A stretch of DNA of 64,000 nt from Solanum dulcamara (lineage: Eukaryota > Streptophyta > Magnoliopsida > Solanales > Solanaceae). Under the pieces are notes generated by a model. It had not been told where the DNA came from. It made no database searches and saw only the letters and a program-made list of their open reading frames with translations. The translations under genes were made by a program, and so were the position numbers. How positions within the stretch are numbered: the first letter of the stretch is position 1; every line of letters begins with the position of its first letter. The DNA is taken from positions 65,207,523-65,271,522 of the forward strand of contig NC_077237.1 in assembly GCF_947179165.1 (NCBI RefSeq), in the 5' to 3' direction. Positions 45,532 through 58,600 of this stretch are shown one piece after another.

Positions 45532-46327
45532 GATGCTACTTACTTACTGAGATGCAATCTAGGGACACAAAATGTAGCCAAGCACTTGGACATCCCAGCT
45601 GCATCTCCAATATTGTGGATGCACTGCTTCAGCATTTGTGCCTCATTAGTTTTTGATTGCAGTTGGATCTCCAAGTAGCAGTTCAGCCACAGCTGCACCA
45701 CTTACATCTGCTACATACAGCAACTCAGGACCATATCATCCTCAACAACAACTCCAAAGATGCTGATTGATACAGCTCCAAAGCTGCTGACTGTTACACT
45801 TCTTTCCATTTTTCATCCTCCATAGCTGCTATAATCATGATCTTGAAGTTGATGCATCCTTCCATTTGGACTCACTTGATATGACAAGACGAGAAAGGGC
45901 AAAGATGAAAAGAGCTTCTTCACCCCATGCGAGATAGAAGGTTCATATACTTGCTCTTCTTCAATTTAGCTACGTATGGTACGTAGCATAGTTGAATAGG
46001 ACTAGTGTAGGTTACTTTCTTGTCTTCTCATGGAAGGGGAGAGTCTCCCTCATTTATGCTTTCTTAGTCGACTTGTATCGGGAGGAGTCCTCTCATAGGT
46101 TTACTGATTTCTAGTTATAGATAGCTCCTTTTGCTACGAGGATGAGTTAGCCGACCTTAATAGGTTAGCCGACTTATGAACCAGCATAGGATCGGAGGTA
46201 AGGTTTATGTCCCCCTTCTTGTATTTTTTCTGTTTTATTTTTATGTTAAGGCTTGGGGGTGATGCTCAACCCCTGACTGTGCACGAGAGGTGGGAGCCTC
46301 GTGTAGGGTCTGTTCCCATAAAAAAAA

Positions 46328-48426
46328 AATTGTGCCAAGGTCGCACATATTCATTTTTTGGGTTCTATGGAGGGTCTCGTAATAATTTCGAAAAAAAATC
46401 GATCGAAATCCAATTCACCAAAATATTCATGGGCTAACACACATGAAAAAATATGAGAAAATATCTTAATTCCAGTTGTGTATCCCTAAATGCTATGAAT
46501 TCATCATGGATCATGCCAAGGGCACACGTACTAATCCCTTGGTCACCAACAAATAATCCCATAAAGGTTTCAAAAATAAATCGACTAGAAGCTAGTTTAC
46601 CAAAATATTAATGGGCTAGCACATACAAAAAAAAGAAAATTGCCTAATTCCCCTCTTCTGCGTACCCTAAATGCTATGACTGCGCCATGGAATGTGCCTA
46701 TCCTCAATGTAATGATATGTTGGGTACCTACAGAGGTTCTTATAATGGTTTTGAAATGAAATTGATCGAAAGCCAGTTCACCAAAATATTCATGGGTTAA
46801 CACACACGACAAAAATTAAAAAATTGCCTAATTTCGCTTGTACAACTCGTAAATGCTATAAATGCACTGTGAATTGTGATAAGGCCGCACATACTGATCT
46901 CCTAGGTAACTATGTAGGTTAACATTACAATTTTGAAAAGAAATCAATCGAAAACCAATTCACCAAAATATTAATGGGCTAACACACATGAAATAAATGA
47001 GAAAATCACCTAATATTTCTTGTGTAGTCCCTAAATGCTATAAATGTACCATAGATCATGCCGATGCCATACGTATTGATCACCTGAGTACCTACGGAGG
47101 ATATTATAATGGTTTCAAAAATAAATAAATCAGAATTTATTACACCAAAATATTCATGGGCTAATAGACACAAAAAAGGAGAAAATTGCATAATTCTGCT
47201 TGTACGTCCCATAAATGCTATGAATGCACCGTGAATTGTGTTGATGCCTCACATACAGATCCCTTAGATACCTATGGAGGGTCCTATAAAGGTTTTGTAA
47301 ATAAGTCAATCAGAATCCAGTTCACCAAAATAATCATAGGCTAACACACACAAAGAATTCGCAAATTGCCTAATTCCACTTGTGTGACTCCTAAATGCTA
47401 TGAATTCATCGTGGATGGTGTCGAGGCTGCACTAACTGATTCTCTGGGTACATAAAAAGGGTTCCATAATGGTTTTGAAAATAAATTGACTGGAAGCAAG
47501 TTAACTAAAATATTAATGGGCTAACACACACGAAAAAAATAGAAAATTACCTAATTCTGCTTGTGCGGCACCTAAATACTATAAATGCACCATGGATTGT
47601 GCCGAGGTCACATGTACTGATCCCCTGGTACCAACAAAGGGTCCCATAATAGTTTTGGAAATAAATCGATCGGAAGTTAATTCACTAAAATATTCATTAA
47701 CTAAAACAAACAAAACAAATTAGAAAATATCCTAATTTTGCATATACGGCCCCTAAATACTATGAATGTACCGTGGATCATGCCGAAACTGAATGTACTA
47801 ATCCTATTTTACCTACCTAAGGTCCCATAGTTGGTTCAGGAAGAAATCAACCATAAGAAAGTTCACCAAAATATTCATGGGCTAACACACATGAAAATAT
47901 GAGAAAATCGCATAATTCTGCTTGTGCGGAACTTAAATGTTATAAATACACCGTTGGTCATGCCGAATCTGCACCTACTAATCCTTCGGGAACCTACGAA
48001 GGTTACCATAATGGTTTCAGAAAAAAATCAATTGAAAGTCAGTTCACTAAAATATTCATGAGCTAACACATACGAAAAATTGAGAAAATTGCCTAATTTT
48101 GCTTGTGCGGCCACTAAATGCGATGAATGCACCATGGATCATACCGAGGTCATACGTATTGATCCCATAGGTATCTACGGAGGTTATCATAATGGTTTTG
48201 AAAATAAATTGATCGAAAACCAGTTTACCAAAATATTAATGGCTAACATACATGAAAAATGGGAAAATCGCCTAATTCCGCTTGTGCGGCCCCTAAATGC
48301 TATGAATGCCTGTGGATCGTATCGAGGACATGTGTAATGATTCCTTGGGTACTTACAGAGGATCCCATAATGGTTTCATAAAGAAATTGACCGAAATCCA
48401 GTCCACCAAAATATTCATGGGGTAAC
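46328..48426 (+). repeat. ~180-bp satellite array, right block (~12 units)
   Basis: The array resumes after the retroposon, starting in mid-unit exactly where it was interrupted. Unit starts are about 46431, 46613, 46795, 46977, 47158, 47338, 47518, 47697, 47878, 48060 and 48239. It stops at 48426 against LTR E. Confidence 0.95.
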
Positions 48427-51318
48427 TTTCACGACCTGATTTCTCAAGTCATGATGACACCTACTATAACCCACTAGTAGGTAAGCCAACCCGACACTCG
48501 GAAAGACAAGTAATTGGTTGAGGGCAGAAACTAAACTATAAAAGGAAATTCTAAAATAAACAGAGGTCACACATACATAGTTACTACAAAATAAAAGATG
48601 AGTAAAAATTCCAAAAGTGGACCATAATATATACAACAACTAGGTAGTCTCAAAAAGGTAAAAGACGTGCAGCCCATACTGAATCAGATAAAAATGATCC
48701 CAAATGTCAAGTGCTCACCCTGGTCTCTGAAGCTGACGGAAACATACTCGATCTATCCGTGATGGTAGGTGGTGCTCGATCCTGCATTACAAAAGTAGAT
48801 GCAAGGTGTAGTATAAGTACCAAGACAACAAGTACCTAGTAGGCATCATAGGCTGACTGAGCAGGAAAGGTAAAAACAATATGAAAAAGAGGAATAAGCC
48901 TAAATAGGAATCATAATAAACATCTAAAGTAAAAAAGGTACCATCTAAGAGTACTACAGCTAACTATACCCAACTTGGCCCCCAAAAGCTCAGCTGAGAC
49001 ACTCGTGCATAATTTTAAATAAAAATCCAGATGAACCCCAGAAGCCTGTCAGTTACACAGAGTGGCTACAACTACTAAGGCTAAAAACCAGGAATCTGCG
49101 ATGCCAAGAACTGAAGAACCATGTCATTTTCGATCCAAGAGTCTCCAAGAATCGATGAACCAAGAATGGTCTACGTATTGAGGCTGGGGATGGCTACCAA
49201 GATGCTCAACCTAGTTCTCAATGTGGTCAAGGCCAGGGCTGGAACCCGGATGCTTGCCTGAGATGTCAAAATGGTCAAGGTCGGGCTTGGAATCCCGATG
49301 CTTGCCCGAATACATCGGTATGATCAAGGCCGGGACTGGGACACAAATGCTCACCATACTAACAAGTTAGCATAGGCTGGGACTGGGCCTCGGATGCTCC
49401 CTAATGGAATTTTAGAATGGTGGCTGGGACTGGAGACCGGATGCTCACAGATAATTTATTCGAGGGTGTCGATCATTCTCTTTTCCAACGGGATTGGAAT
49501 AATCACTGAGAATCTCCTCCCCAATGAATCAACTGATATATCACCAAAGATTGAACTAGAGTCGAAAAAAATCATCATAAAGTCTAGCATCATCGACGCA
49601 CCTCAAAATTCACAATCATAGGGAATTACGGATAAGGTTGTTCTTAAGAAATATGTTACCACCTAGCTATGGCCAAACTACCAGGCACTAACCTTCTTGT
49701 CGGAGCGATGTAGGGGCATCTAAAGAAAGTTTCACAATCTATACTAAGGCAACATGCTCCACAATACCAAATATATAAAATCGACATCACTTACTGTACT
49801 AATATTTACTGAAAGAGGGCACATGCTTTCAATTACCCGAAATACCCGATATAAGCCTAAAATATGATTTCTAACACATAAGATACATATATAAGCTACC
49901 CAACCTGAACCATCTATCTCAACATGATTTCAAACATTCCAACTCAATCTAAAGTAAGGAAAGTTGTAGCCTACCTGTAGGCTGAACACGCGCGCTTCAA
50001 ATCAATATGCCTGAGCTTTTCCTTTTCCAACGACCTCGAAACACTGCGATGCTGGCAAAAATAGAATCACAAAATCGTTACGATCTTTTAGACACTAATT
50101 TTACTATTTTCGGAGATGGACCAATTTTGGGGACTAAAACGAAAAATGTTGGACTCGTGTCCAAAATTTTGGAATTGAACCCAAAAATTAGTCCAAAACA
50201 GTACCTAAGCTCAAAATCAAATTGAAACATAGTTCAGGGTTGGAAAACAACACGAAACGAGCATGCAATGAAATTCTCACATTTCAAGCTAAGAGAACAA
50301 ATATGCCAGCATCTATAACCCATAATTTATCAATATCGAAGCTCCCACGATCCAAACCAAGCATACTATGAAATAAGGTTAGGTTCGTCCTTGGTCTTTT
50401 ATTAAAAGACCAAGGTATTTACCTTCATGAATGCGGCATAAGTGGCCGGCAATCATGGAGGTTTCGAAGGTTGTCCTTCGTGAACGTGGCCATAAACCCG
50501 CGTACTCGAATGCAAAAAAGACAAACCTCTACGAATGTAGCCTAGACCCCATGAGTGCAAAGAACAAATTCCTGGACCTATGCAAATGCGGCCAAGGGCC
50601 CATGATCGTAGAGAATTTTTTTCTGCACCAGGTATCAACTGAAATGCTTATTTTAACCAAGTTCAAATACTCTGATGGGGTGCTCGAAATTCAGTCAAAA
50701 TCCCGTGCATGGAAATGAGATATTTCTCCCTATCAAATTCGATGTTTCGAACTAAATGACACAATCAAAATTTCCATACAAGGTCGTTATGATTGAAAGT
50801 GGGTCCCACACCCAAGTGCTCTTTTGATCCTAATTCCACAACGGGCCTCGAGATTAGACTGGAAGCCTCGGAAAGCGAACAAAGGGTTGTTCTAGACCCA
50901 AATTAATATTTTGGAGCTAACCGCGCTATCAAAATTTTCATCCGAGCATATTTTTAAAGAATGTTAAACAAGTTAACCATAGGCCAAATATCAAAGGCAA
51001 AAGCGTCAAATGGCCCCAAACTCATATTGATTGCCTCATACTCATGCCGACCATTCTACTAGCCTAATTTGACCATTATAGAGCTGATGGAATCATCAAA
51101 ATTCTCTTCTGAGGTTGTTTACCTGAATTTATGATTAAAGTCAATTTTTCAATTTTTAAAAGCTCCCAAACAGGGAAACGGGTCTAAAATCCGAACGAAC
51201 GATTAAGCGACCGAGCTATTGGAGCTAGCGGGTCATAAATGACCTAGGGTCACTATTGGAATGCTCTAAATGATGAAATAAAAGTACTATTAGGAAAATG
51301 ATCTTGAGGGTCATTACA
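48427..51318 (-). repeat. 3' LTR of chromovirus E
   Basis: 2,892 bp. On the minus strand it starts TGTAATGACCC (51318) and ends GGTCGTGAAA (48427). Part of it aligns with LTR G (59300-61864) in reverse, for example GATTCCATCAGCT, so the two belong to one superfamily of LTRs. It contains a minisatellite-like block (49186-49446). The 5' LTR is missing, so no target duplication can be tested. Short open frames inside are not genes. Confidence 0.85.
49186..49446. repeat. Minisatellite in LTR E
   Basis: About five degenerate units of 45-60 bp built around GGCCGGGACTGGGACCCGGATGCTC-like sequence, with GGTCAAGGC or GATCAAGGC before each. Confidence 0.7.
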
Positions 51319-53622
51319 ATATTCACTACTAAAAGATCTTTCATCCGCGAAAGTAAATACAAAGATATACCTGGAGGCTCAAATAAGCAGGGAAACTGCT
51401 CCCGCATCTCCTTCTCGGTATCCCTGGTAGCCTCCTTGATTAGACAATGGTGCCACTAGACTTTAACTACAGGGATGGACCTAGAACAAAGCTGGCGAAT
51501 ATCTCTAGCTAGAATAGCAACTGGCTCCTTAATAAAAGTTACGTGATCATCCAACTCAACCGAATCATACCGAAGCATGTGGGACTTATCTGGGATGTAC
51601 TGGCGCAACATAGAAACATGGAAAACTGGATATATAGCCAAAAATATTAGAGGCAAAGCCAGCTAATAAGAAACCTCTCCAACTTTCCTCATAATCTCAA
51701 AAGGCCTAATTTATCTGGGGTTAAGCTTACCCCACCTTCCGAATCTTATCACGCCCTTCAAGGGGGACACTTGAAAGAACCCCCGATATCCAACCTTAAA
51801 GCACAAGGGTCGGCGCCTGAAATTAGCATAACTCTGGTGCCTACTATAAGATGTCATCAGTCTAGCCTAAATAACCTAGACCCTTGCTAAGGAATCTTGA
51901 AGTAAATTGGTACTATGCAGCCTAGGTTCTGATGACTCGAACCAATAAAATGGAGTGCGATAATGCCTACCATATAAAGCCTCAAATGGGGCCATCTGAA
52001 TACTAGAGTGGTAGCTGTTGTTGTATGCAACTTCGCCAAAGACAAGTATTGCTCCCAATTACCCTGAAATTCTAATACACAAGCTCACAGCATATCCTCC
52101 AAAACCTGAATAGTACTCTTTGACTGGACATCAGTCTATTGATGAAATATCGTGTTAAGATCAACTCGGGTGCCCAGCTCTTTATGAAAGGCTCTTTAGA
52201 AACTGGAAGTTAACTGAGACCCCCTATCTTATATGATAGACATCGATACCCATAAAGACGGACCACCTCCTAAATATAGATTCGATCTAGATGTCTGCAA
52301 TGAAAGTGGACTACACTGGAAGAAAGTGTACTGACTTGATCAATCGGTCAATGATTACTCAAATAATATCATTAATTCTGGGTGTCCGAGGCAATCCCAT
52401 CAAGAAGTTCATAGTGATATACTCTTATTTCCACTCGAAATGGGTAATCTCCGAAACACCTCACCAGGACACTAATGCTCGGCCTTAACCTGCAGGCAAC
52501 TCAAACAGCAGGACACATACTTTAATACATCTCTCTTCATTCCATACCACCAATAATATTGTCTTAAATCTTGATACATCTTCGTGGTTCCTAGATAGAT
52601 ATAGTTCCTACAATTGTGGACCTCACAAAGGATCAACTAAATAAAGTCTCCAACTCTGGGAACACAAAGGAGACTATAAAATCGTAGTACCCCATTTGAA
52701 TTTATAGAAGCCTGTCCTCCCTCGCCTCATAATACCAACTCTTGAAGCTCTACCAATGCTCCATCCTCAGACTGTCAGCCAAAAATCTGATCTAATAGAA
52801 ATGACCGAGCTCCCAAAAAATCCAAAATTGGTCTAAAATCTGAGATGCCTAACCTGACTATCTTTTTATCCAAAGAATGGATGTCCAAGGGTAGGGATTG
52901 CTCCATAGCAGGAAAGTAGGCCAAACTACCCATACTCTCCTCCTTCCATCTCAAGCCATCCACTACTACATTCACCTTGCCTAGGTGGTAGAGAATGGAT
53001 GTGTCATAATCTGCTAAAAACTTAATCCAGTGCTGCTATCTAGAAATATGGTCCTTTTGACTCATAATGTACTGTAGGTTGAGGTGATCTATATATATCT
53101 CACAATGGACCCTGTATAAGTAGTACCTCTACATCTTGAGTGCGAAAACTACTGCCGCCAACTCCAAGTCGTGAGTGGGTTAGTTACGCTTGTGCACTCT
53201 CAACTATTTGGAAGCAAAAGCAACAACTTAGCCTTGCTGCATCAAAACACACCTAAGGCCGACATGAGAATCATCACATTATACTGAAAAACTCTCTCCC
53301 TTAACTAGAAGAGTCAAAACAAGAGTGGTGGTAAGCAACTCCTTAGACCACACAAAGGGGACATCTTGATGGTTCAAATGGGTGAATGAGGCTACAATAG
53401 TAGAGAAACCCTCGATGAAGAGCCTATAATAACCGGTCAATCTGATGAAGATCCGAATCTGCATAGTAGATATAGGCCTAGCCCAACTACGAATAGCCTT
53501 AAGCTTTGCCAGATCTACCATGATACCCTCCTTGGATATCACGTGTTCCTAAAATGCCATAGAATCAAACCAAAATTTGCACTTTGACAATTTAGCATAA
53601 AGCTACTAATCTCTCAAAGTCA
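51319..53622 (-). pseudogene. Chromovirus E pol remnant: RT end, RNase H, integrase
   Basis: From 53622 leftward: RT end (TLRD, LYAKLSKCKFWF, EHVISKEGIMVDL, LTGYYRLFIEGFSTI), RNase H ([16 protein letters not shown] at about 53170-53150, SILYHLGKVNVVVDGL near 52970), then integrase (AYNNSYHSSIQMAPFEALYG at about 52030) and the post-integrase region (VFHVSMLRQYIPDKSHMLRY, SVELDD, VAILARDIRQLCS) at 51656-51456. Nearly every block is in a different frame or has stops, so this is an old copy. The upstream RT, protease and gag are absent; the sequence changes to an Athila-like element at 53622. The order fits Ty3/Gypsy chromoviruses. Confidence 0.83.
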
Positions 53623-54745
53623 CGTTCTTCTAAAGTATTTACTTTACCTTGCAATTTGATACTTTGACCTGCCCAGTAGTCTAGGGATGATATGATGTGG
53701 CAACCTTGTGCCTGATGCCAAACTTAACTAATAAATTCTTTATCGTTTGATTTATGAAATGCTTACCTCCGTCACTGATGATGGCTCTTGAAGTGTTGAG
53801 CCATGTGAATATGTGCTTCTTGAGAAAGTGACTTACCACGTTCGAGTTATTGGTTGGCAAGGCAATAGCCTCAACCTATTTCAAAACATAGTCCACCGCC
53901 TCCAGTATGTACTGATTTCCATATGACTGTTGGAAGGGTCCCATGAAGTCTATTCCTTATATATCAAAGATTTCCACCTCAAATATATTGTTCAACGGTA
54001 TCTCATGCCTCTTCGATATTGTGCTCATCCTTTGACATTGGTCACAACTTTTGACAAACCCTGCAGCATCTTTAAATAAATTAGGACTAAAGAAACCAGA
54101 TTGCAATACTTTGTGTGACGTGCGTTCTCCTCCATGATGTCCTCTGTAAGCAGATGAATAGCAACTTTGTAGAACTTGTTGAACCTCGTATTCAGGCACA
54201 CATCAACTAATCATTCATTCAATACCCTATTTGAAGAGGTAAGGTTCATCCCATATATAAAACATTACCTCGTACATCAACCTCTTCTTTTGCTGGGAGT
54301 GTGCTTCTAGAGGAAACACTCTACTCACTCTGTAGTTCACAATATCCTCATACTATGGGATTTCTGTGACTTCTATTGCTAACAACTATTTATCTGGAAA
54401 TTCTTCCTTTATCCACCTCTGTGCACTGGTATGTGATGAATCTTATAATATAAATAGGTGATCTACTATTTGATTTTTGCATCTTTTCCTATCTTTGATC
54501 TCTTTATCAAATTCTTGGAGTAGAAGGATCTATCTGATTAGTATGGGTTTGGCATCTTTCTTGTTGAAAAAGTACCTAAGAGCTCCATGGTGAGTATAAC
54601 CAATCACTTTTGTACCTACAAAGAGTGGAATTTATCAAATGCATAGACCAATGCAAGCATCTCCTTCTCTTTATTAGTGTAATTTGCCTGAGCTGGGTCA
54701 AGAGTCTTGCTGGCATAGTAGATAGAGTGAAAGATCTTCTTCCTC
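53623..54745 (-). pseudogene. Athila/Tat-like Gypsy fragment: RNase H and integrase
   Basis: From about 54735 leftward: YYASKTLDPAQANYTNKEKE and MLALVYAFDKF, then DAKPILIR and LLLQEFDKEIKDRK (RNase H and connection). Next comes the zinc-binding integrase end at 54199-53957 (PEYEVQQVLQSCYSS, GHHGGERTSHKVLQSGFF, FVKSCDQCQRMS) and core pieces to 53623 (AVDYVLK, SDGGKHF, FGIRHKVATSYHP, VSNCKVK). These motifs are typical of the non-chromodomain Athila/Tat lineage, unlike the neighbouring elements. Several stops interrupt it. Both ends are abrupt joins to chromovirus DNA. Confidence 0.82.
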
Positions 54746-55039
54746 AAGGCTCATCGGTTAGTAGGGAAAAAGTGTCTAGCTATATTGCTTATGTCTGTGA
54801 CACTAGTGCCGACACTCCTTCTATTGATTCTGTTCCAGTGGTCTGAGAGTTCCCTGATGTTTTTCCCACCGATCTACTTGGTCTTTCTCCTGAGCATGAT
54901 ATTAATTTTAGTATTTATGTTGAGTTGGGTACACAGCCAGTCTCTATTCCACCATACCAGATGGATCCAGTTAAGTTGAGGGAGATTAAGGTACAGTTCC
55001 AGAACCTCTTGAGTAAGGGGTTTATCCAGACCAGTGTAT
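54746..55039 (+). pseudogene. Chromovirus pol fragment: protease-RT linker and RT start
   Basis: On the plus strand: SREKVSSYIAYVCDT, SADTPSIDSVPVV, a stop, then EFPDVFPTDLLGLSPEHDIN, GTQPVSIPPYQM and LLSKGFIQTSV. This is the start of the RT domain in chromoviruses. It is cut at both ends and lies head to tail with the opposite-strand Athila-like piece. Confidence 0.82.
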
Positions 55040-55627
55040 GAATTCATCTGATTTAGGTAGAATCCTCGCCTACGTTGGCTACATAGTTATTGAGTTCAAG
55101 TTGTTCGTTACTCTCACCCAATTCGGTGCTCACTACTCCTTCCAAAATCAATGCTCATAAAACTATATCCAATCAATTCAATCTGGTCATTCAACAAGTC
55201 TCATTTGGACTCTTACCAATTCATCAATCCTATCACAATAAAACCTCTCAACCAATCATACTATCCAATCAATCCCAATCACATGTTTCAAGAGTAGTTT
55301 AGATATGCATTTATGATAATATTTAATTCTATTCAATCATTTGGGTTTAATTTGTGAAAATACAAAGGACCTTCAAGTCTTATTAAGGCTTCATTCATGT
55401 TAAATCCCATTCACATTCAAGGCATTCACCGTTCATGGTTCTAGACTCAATCATTACATAGGGACATTCAAATATTGGAAAATTTTAGTTAGAGTTCATG
55501 TAGAAAAAGACCAAATCATTTGTTACAAGTATTATAGTCATAAAACAATCATCAATATCATATTATTCAAGAATATGCTAAGGTTTAAGGAAAACTTTTA
55601 AGAAATTACTCATGGAAGACCCAATTC
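55040..55627 (-). repeat. Family-A LTR fragment, left part
   Basis: Co-linear with about 6915-7200 and beyond of the element A LTR (CACCCAATTCGGTGCTCACT, AATGCTCATAAAACT, CAATCAATCCCAATCACATG). It is interrupted by solo LTR F and continues at 59166. Confidence 0.75.
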
Positions 55628-58600
55628 TGTTACACCCCATACTTTTGTACCTTGGAAGGTTCTTAAGATTCTTAAGCTTCTTAAGTATCTTGAAAGGTTC
55701 TTAAGTTTTTGGAAGGATTCTTAAGTTTCTTAAAGATTCTTAAAGCTTCTCAAGCTTCTTAGAAGTTACCATGGGAGCCAGATAATCCATAATGCTATCA
55801 AACAACTCTAAGGAAGGGAGAATGTGACACCTCATGATAGGGAAGATTGGAAATAGCATTGTAAGAATCTGGAAGAAGTTGGAGACCAAATAATGAGTCG
55901 TAGTACTTGATTTACTTACGTAAGCTACCAACTTGGAAATCTTACATACTTAATCTACTTGAGTACATACCAAGCTTACGTAGCAAGGATTATATAGGTT
56001 CGTAAAGTAAGACGAGATTACGAACCCACGAGCAGGAAAAAAAGAGGGTGACACGTGGAAGCATAAGAGAGTGCCACATGGAATAAAGGGAGAGTGACAT
56101 GTGGTAGAAGATGGAGCAAGGGGTGGACCCCACCTTCCACGTGGAAGCCTATGGTAGGAGGAAGGGATGTGTTGGCCCAATGAGGGCTTGACACGTGTCA
56201 CCACTTAGGGTTTGACATATGTCACCACTTAGGGGTTGAAACGTGTCACCCCCCTAATGTATCATATATATATGTTATGACTCATTCTTATCTACAAGAA
56301 AGTCATTTATCTTCCTAGTTCAAGAGACTTCTAGAGAAAGAAAGAAAAGAAAAATCTAGAACTAGAGAGAGAGTAGGTTCGGCCAAGGAGAAAGAAAGGT
56401 AAGCCTCCAATTTCGTTCCGTGAATTAATTATCTAGGGTATACAACTATGTTATGAAGATTTTAGTAATTTAAATTTATGTTTTGGAGCATCACCAAAGT
56501 GTTAGCAAGCAGCCACAAAGTTTTAATCGCGCTAAAGGAACTTCCGAGGCATGTTTTGGTGAGTTTGGCGAGTTTCGGGCAAGGTAAGGTTTTCCCTTTC
56601 AAATTGGAGTTTATGGTGATTTTATAAGGTATATTACTTGTCTTAAATAAGGTTGGAAGTGAAAAAATTGCATAAGGATGCTTGATGTTAGAAACAAACT
56701 AAATTGAAGTCGTCATAGCTAAATCAAAATCGCATAGGGTGTTGTGATTATGGGCTGCGGTTGTAGCTGGTGTAGTTGTGTGTTGCAGGGTTTAAAGGGT
56801 TCTAAAAAATGTGTGCTTTCTTCTGGTTGCAGCTACACGACCCCCCATTTAGTATGGTTCAAGGTTTTATGAAATAAAGGTTAAAAACTCTATATTGGTA
56901 TCATAGTTTTGAGCTAGTTGTTTGGAGTTGTATTGGTTAATGTTGAAGTGATTTATTTATATATATGCTGCTGGTTGTTTTTGTCGGTATGGTTTTTGAC
57001 ATTTTGGCCGAGTGAAATCTCGGGGATGTTAAATTTATAGGGGAGATGCTGCCCAATTTTTGGTAACTTTGGAACTAGTAACAAACTAGTCGAGGGTATT
57101 GGATAAGGAAATAATTCCTATGGGTACTTGGTTGTAGAGTTAGAAATCAGAAAGAAAAAGGTCATTAACCTCAGTATTAATGTCATGTTATTAGGTCAAG
57201 GAGGTAACGAGGCGAGCTGGATTACAGTTAATCCACAAAAGGTATGTAAAGTTTACCCTTTGTTTTCTTTTGGCATGTCTTAGCCTTAAGTTATATATAT
57301 ATGAAACTTGGGAGTCATTCGATTCATAAAGCGTTGAGTAGGAGTTAAGACCCTTGTTCACTTCTAGATTCTAGAACTCCTGCAATAAGTGGAGTCCTCG
57401 CCTTTCAAGTCTTCTGTAGGATGATAAGTAGTACATATAAGGCTTGCCTATTTATCTCTTTAAAAGGGGCTTAAGGTAAGGTAAATGATGTCTGATATCA
57501 GTTTAGAGATAATTCTATTTAGAGGTTTCAGATGTAATTTGTGACTCGTAGTCACCTCTGAATACTAAGGGTCCTAAAGTAGTTAGATTACTACTCCCGA
57601 GCTACCTATATGTTAAATAGTAAGTGGAAATATAAGCTCCTATTCTAAAAGGCTCTGAGAGGATAAATGTCATTGATTGTATAAGCTATATCTCTGATTG
57701 CATAAGCTATGTATCTGATTGTATAAATTGTGTCTTTAATTGCATAAACTGTGTGGCATTATCTTGGTACACGTCTGTGCTTCCTGAGGCCCTAATTGAT
57801 GAAGTCCCTAATAATATCTAAAGGGTACCTCAGAGAATTACTTTCCTGGTCTTCAAGTGATGGTTCACTTGACAGTTTCATTGAGTCTCAAGAGATGACC
57901 TAGTTGCATATGATTTCTCACTACTCTACTCATGCATACGGGTCCTACGATGGGATGGGAACGTTATCGTGCACAACTTTATTACTCCTTCACCGAGTCT
58001 CGAGCCAGCTATATATATGTATGTATAAAGTATACGATGATAAAATACCATATATGATAAAGTTGAAGCATACGATGATGCCGTATGTGATAAAGTTATT
58101 CACCGAGTCCTGAGCCGGATATATATATATATATGATATGATAAAAATGTGGATCGAGCTGTATGTTCCTTGGCATTGTTTTAAATTATGGATCGGGCTG
58201 AACGTTCTTTGGTATATTTTACTATGTGATAATGGCACCGAGTCCCATAAAGGGGCCGGGTGCGGTACATTATGTACACTACTCTTTCACCGAGTTCCTC
58301 ACTAAAGGGTCGGATACTAACGTAGCCATGCATATGAAAATATAGGGATACACTTGTGACCCCGAGCCCCATAGTGGACCAGATGTACTATGATGACATA
58401 TACGATAAGATTATACCATATACGATGATATGATGTCGTATAGAATGACCTGATGAAATAATATACATGATAAGAGGGGATGGTGATATGTTAATATGAT
58501 GAAATAGTTATGATACTTGGTTCCTTAGCGAGCCAGGCACATCATATGATGATGTATATGACTACGTGTCCTAAGGTGCGGGTACATTAATTTGTTAATT

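Larger units (their letters stand above)
43737..46327 (+). mobile_element. Unclassified 2.6-kb poly(A) retroposon
   Basis: About 2,590 bp ending in an A run and flanked by a 12-13 bp duplication, the hallmarks of LINE-driven retroposition, yet no LINE endonuclease or reverse transcriptase is recognisable. The palindromic motif GGGGAGAGTCTCCC occurs at the very start (about 43740) and near the end (about 46036). The body is rich in CAA/ACA and contains internal duplications (44441-44513 with 44609-44681; 44711-44826 with 45231-45332). It also has a series of pyrimidine-rich stretches ending in CAG like 3' splice sites, three of them as TTGTGCAGGTAC. The 3' part (45540-46320) is non-coding. It could be a non-autonomous element, or a retroposed long non-coding RNA or gene transcript. 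I do not recognise the family. Confidence 0.75.

Noticed and set aside
43737..46327. LTR retrotransposon or Helitron explanation for the 2.6-kb insertion
   Set aside because: A 12-13 bp duplication and an A tail argue for LINE-type retroposition; there are no LTR pair, TC...CTRR ends or coding domains.
35482..48426. CRISPR-like array
   Set aside because: The repeats are ~180 bp, contiguous and diverged, without spacers, in a plant nuclear context; this is satellite DNA.
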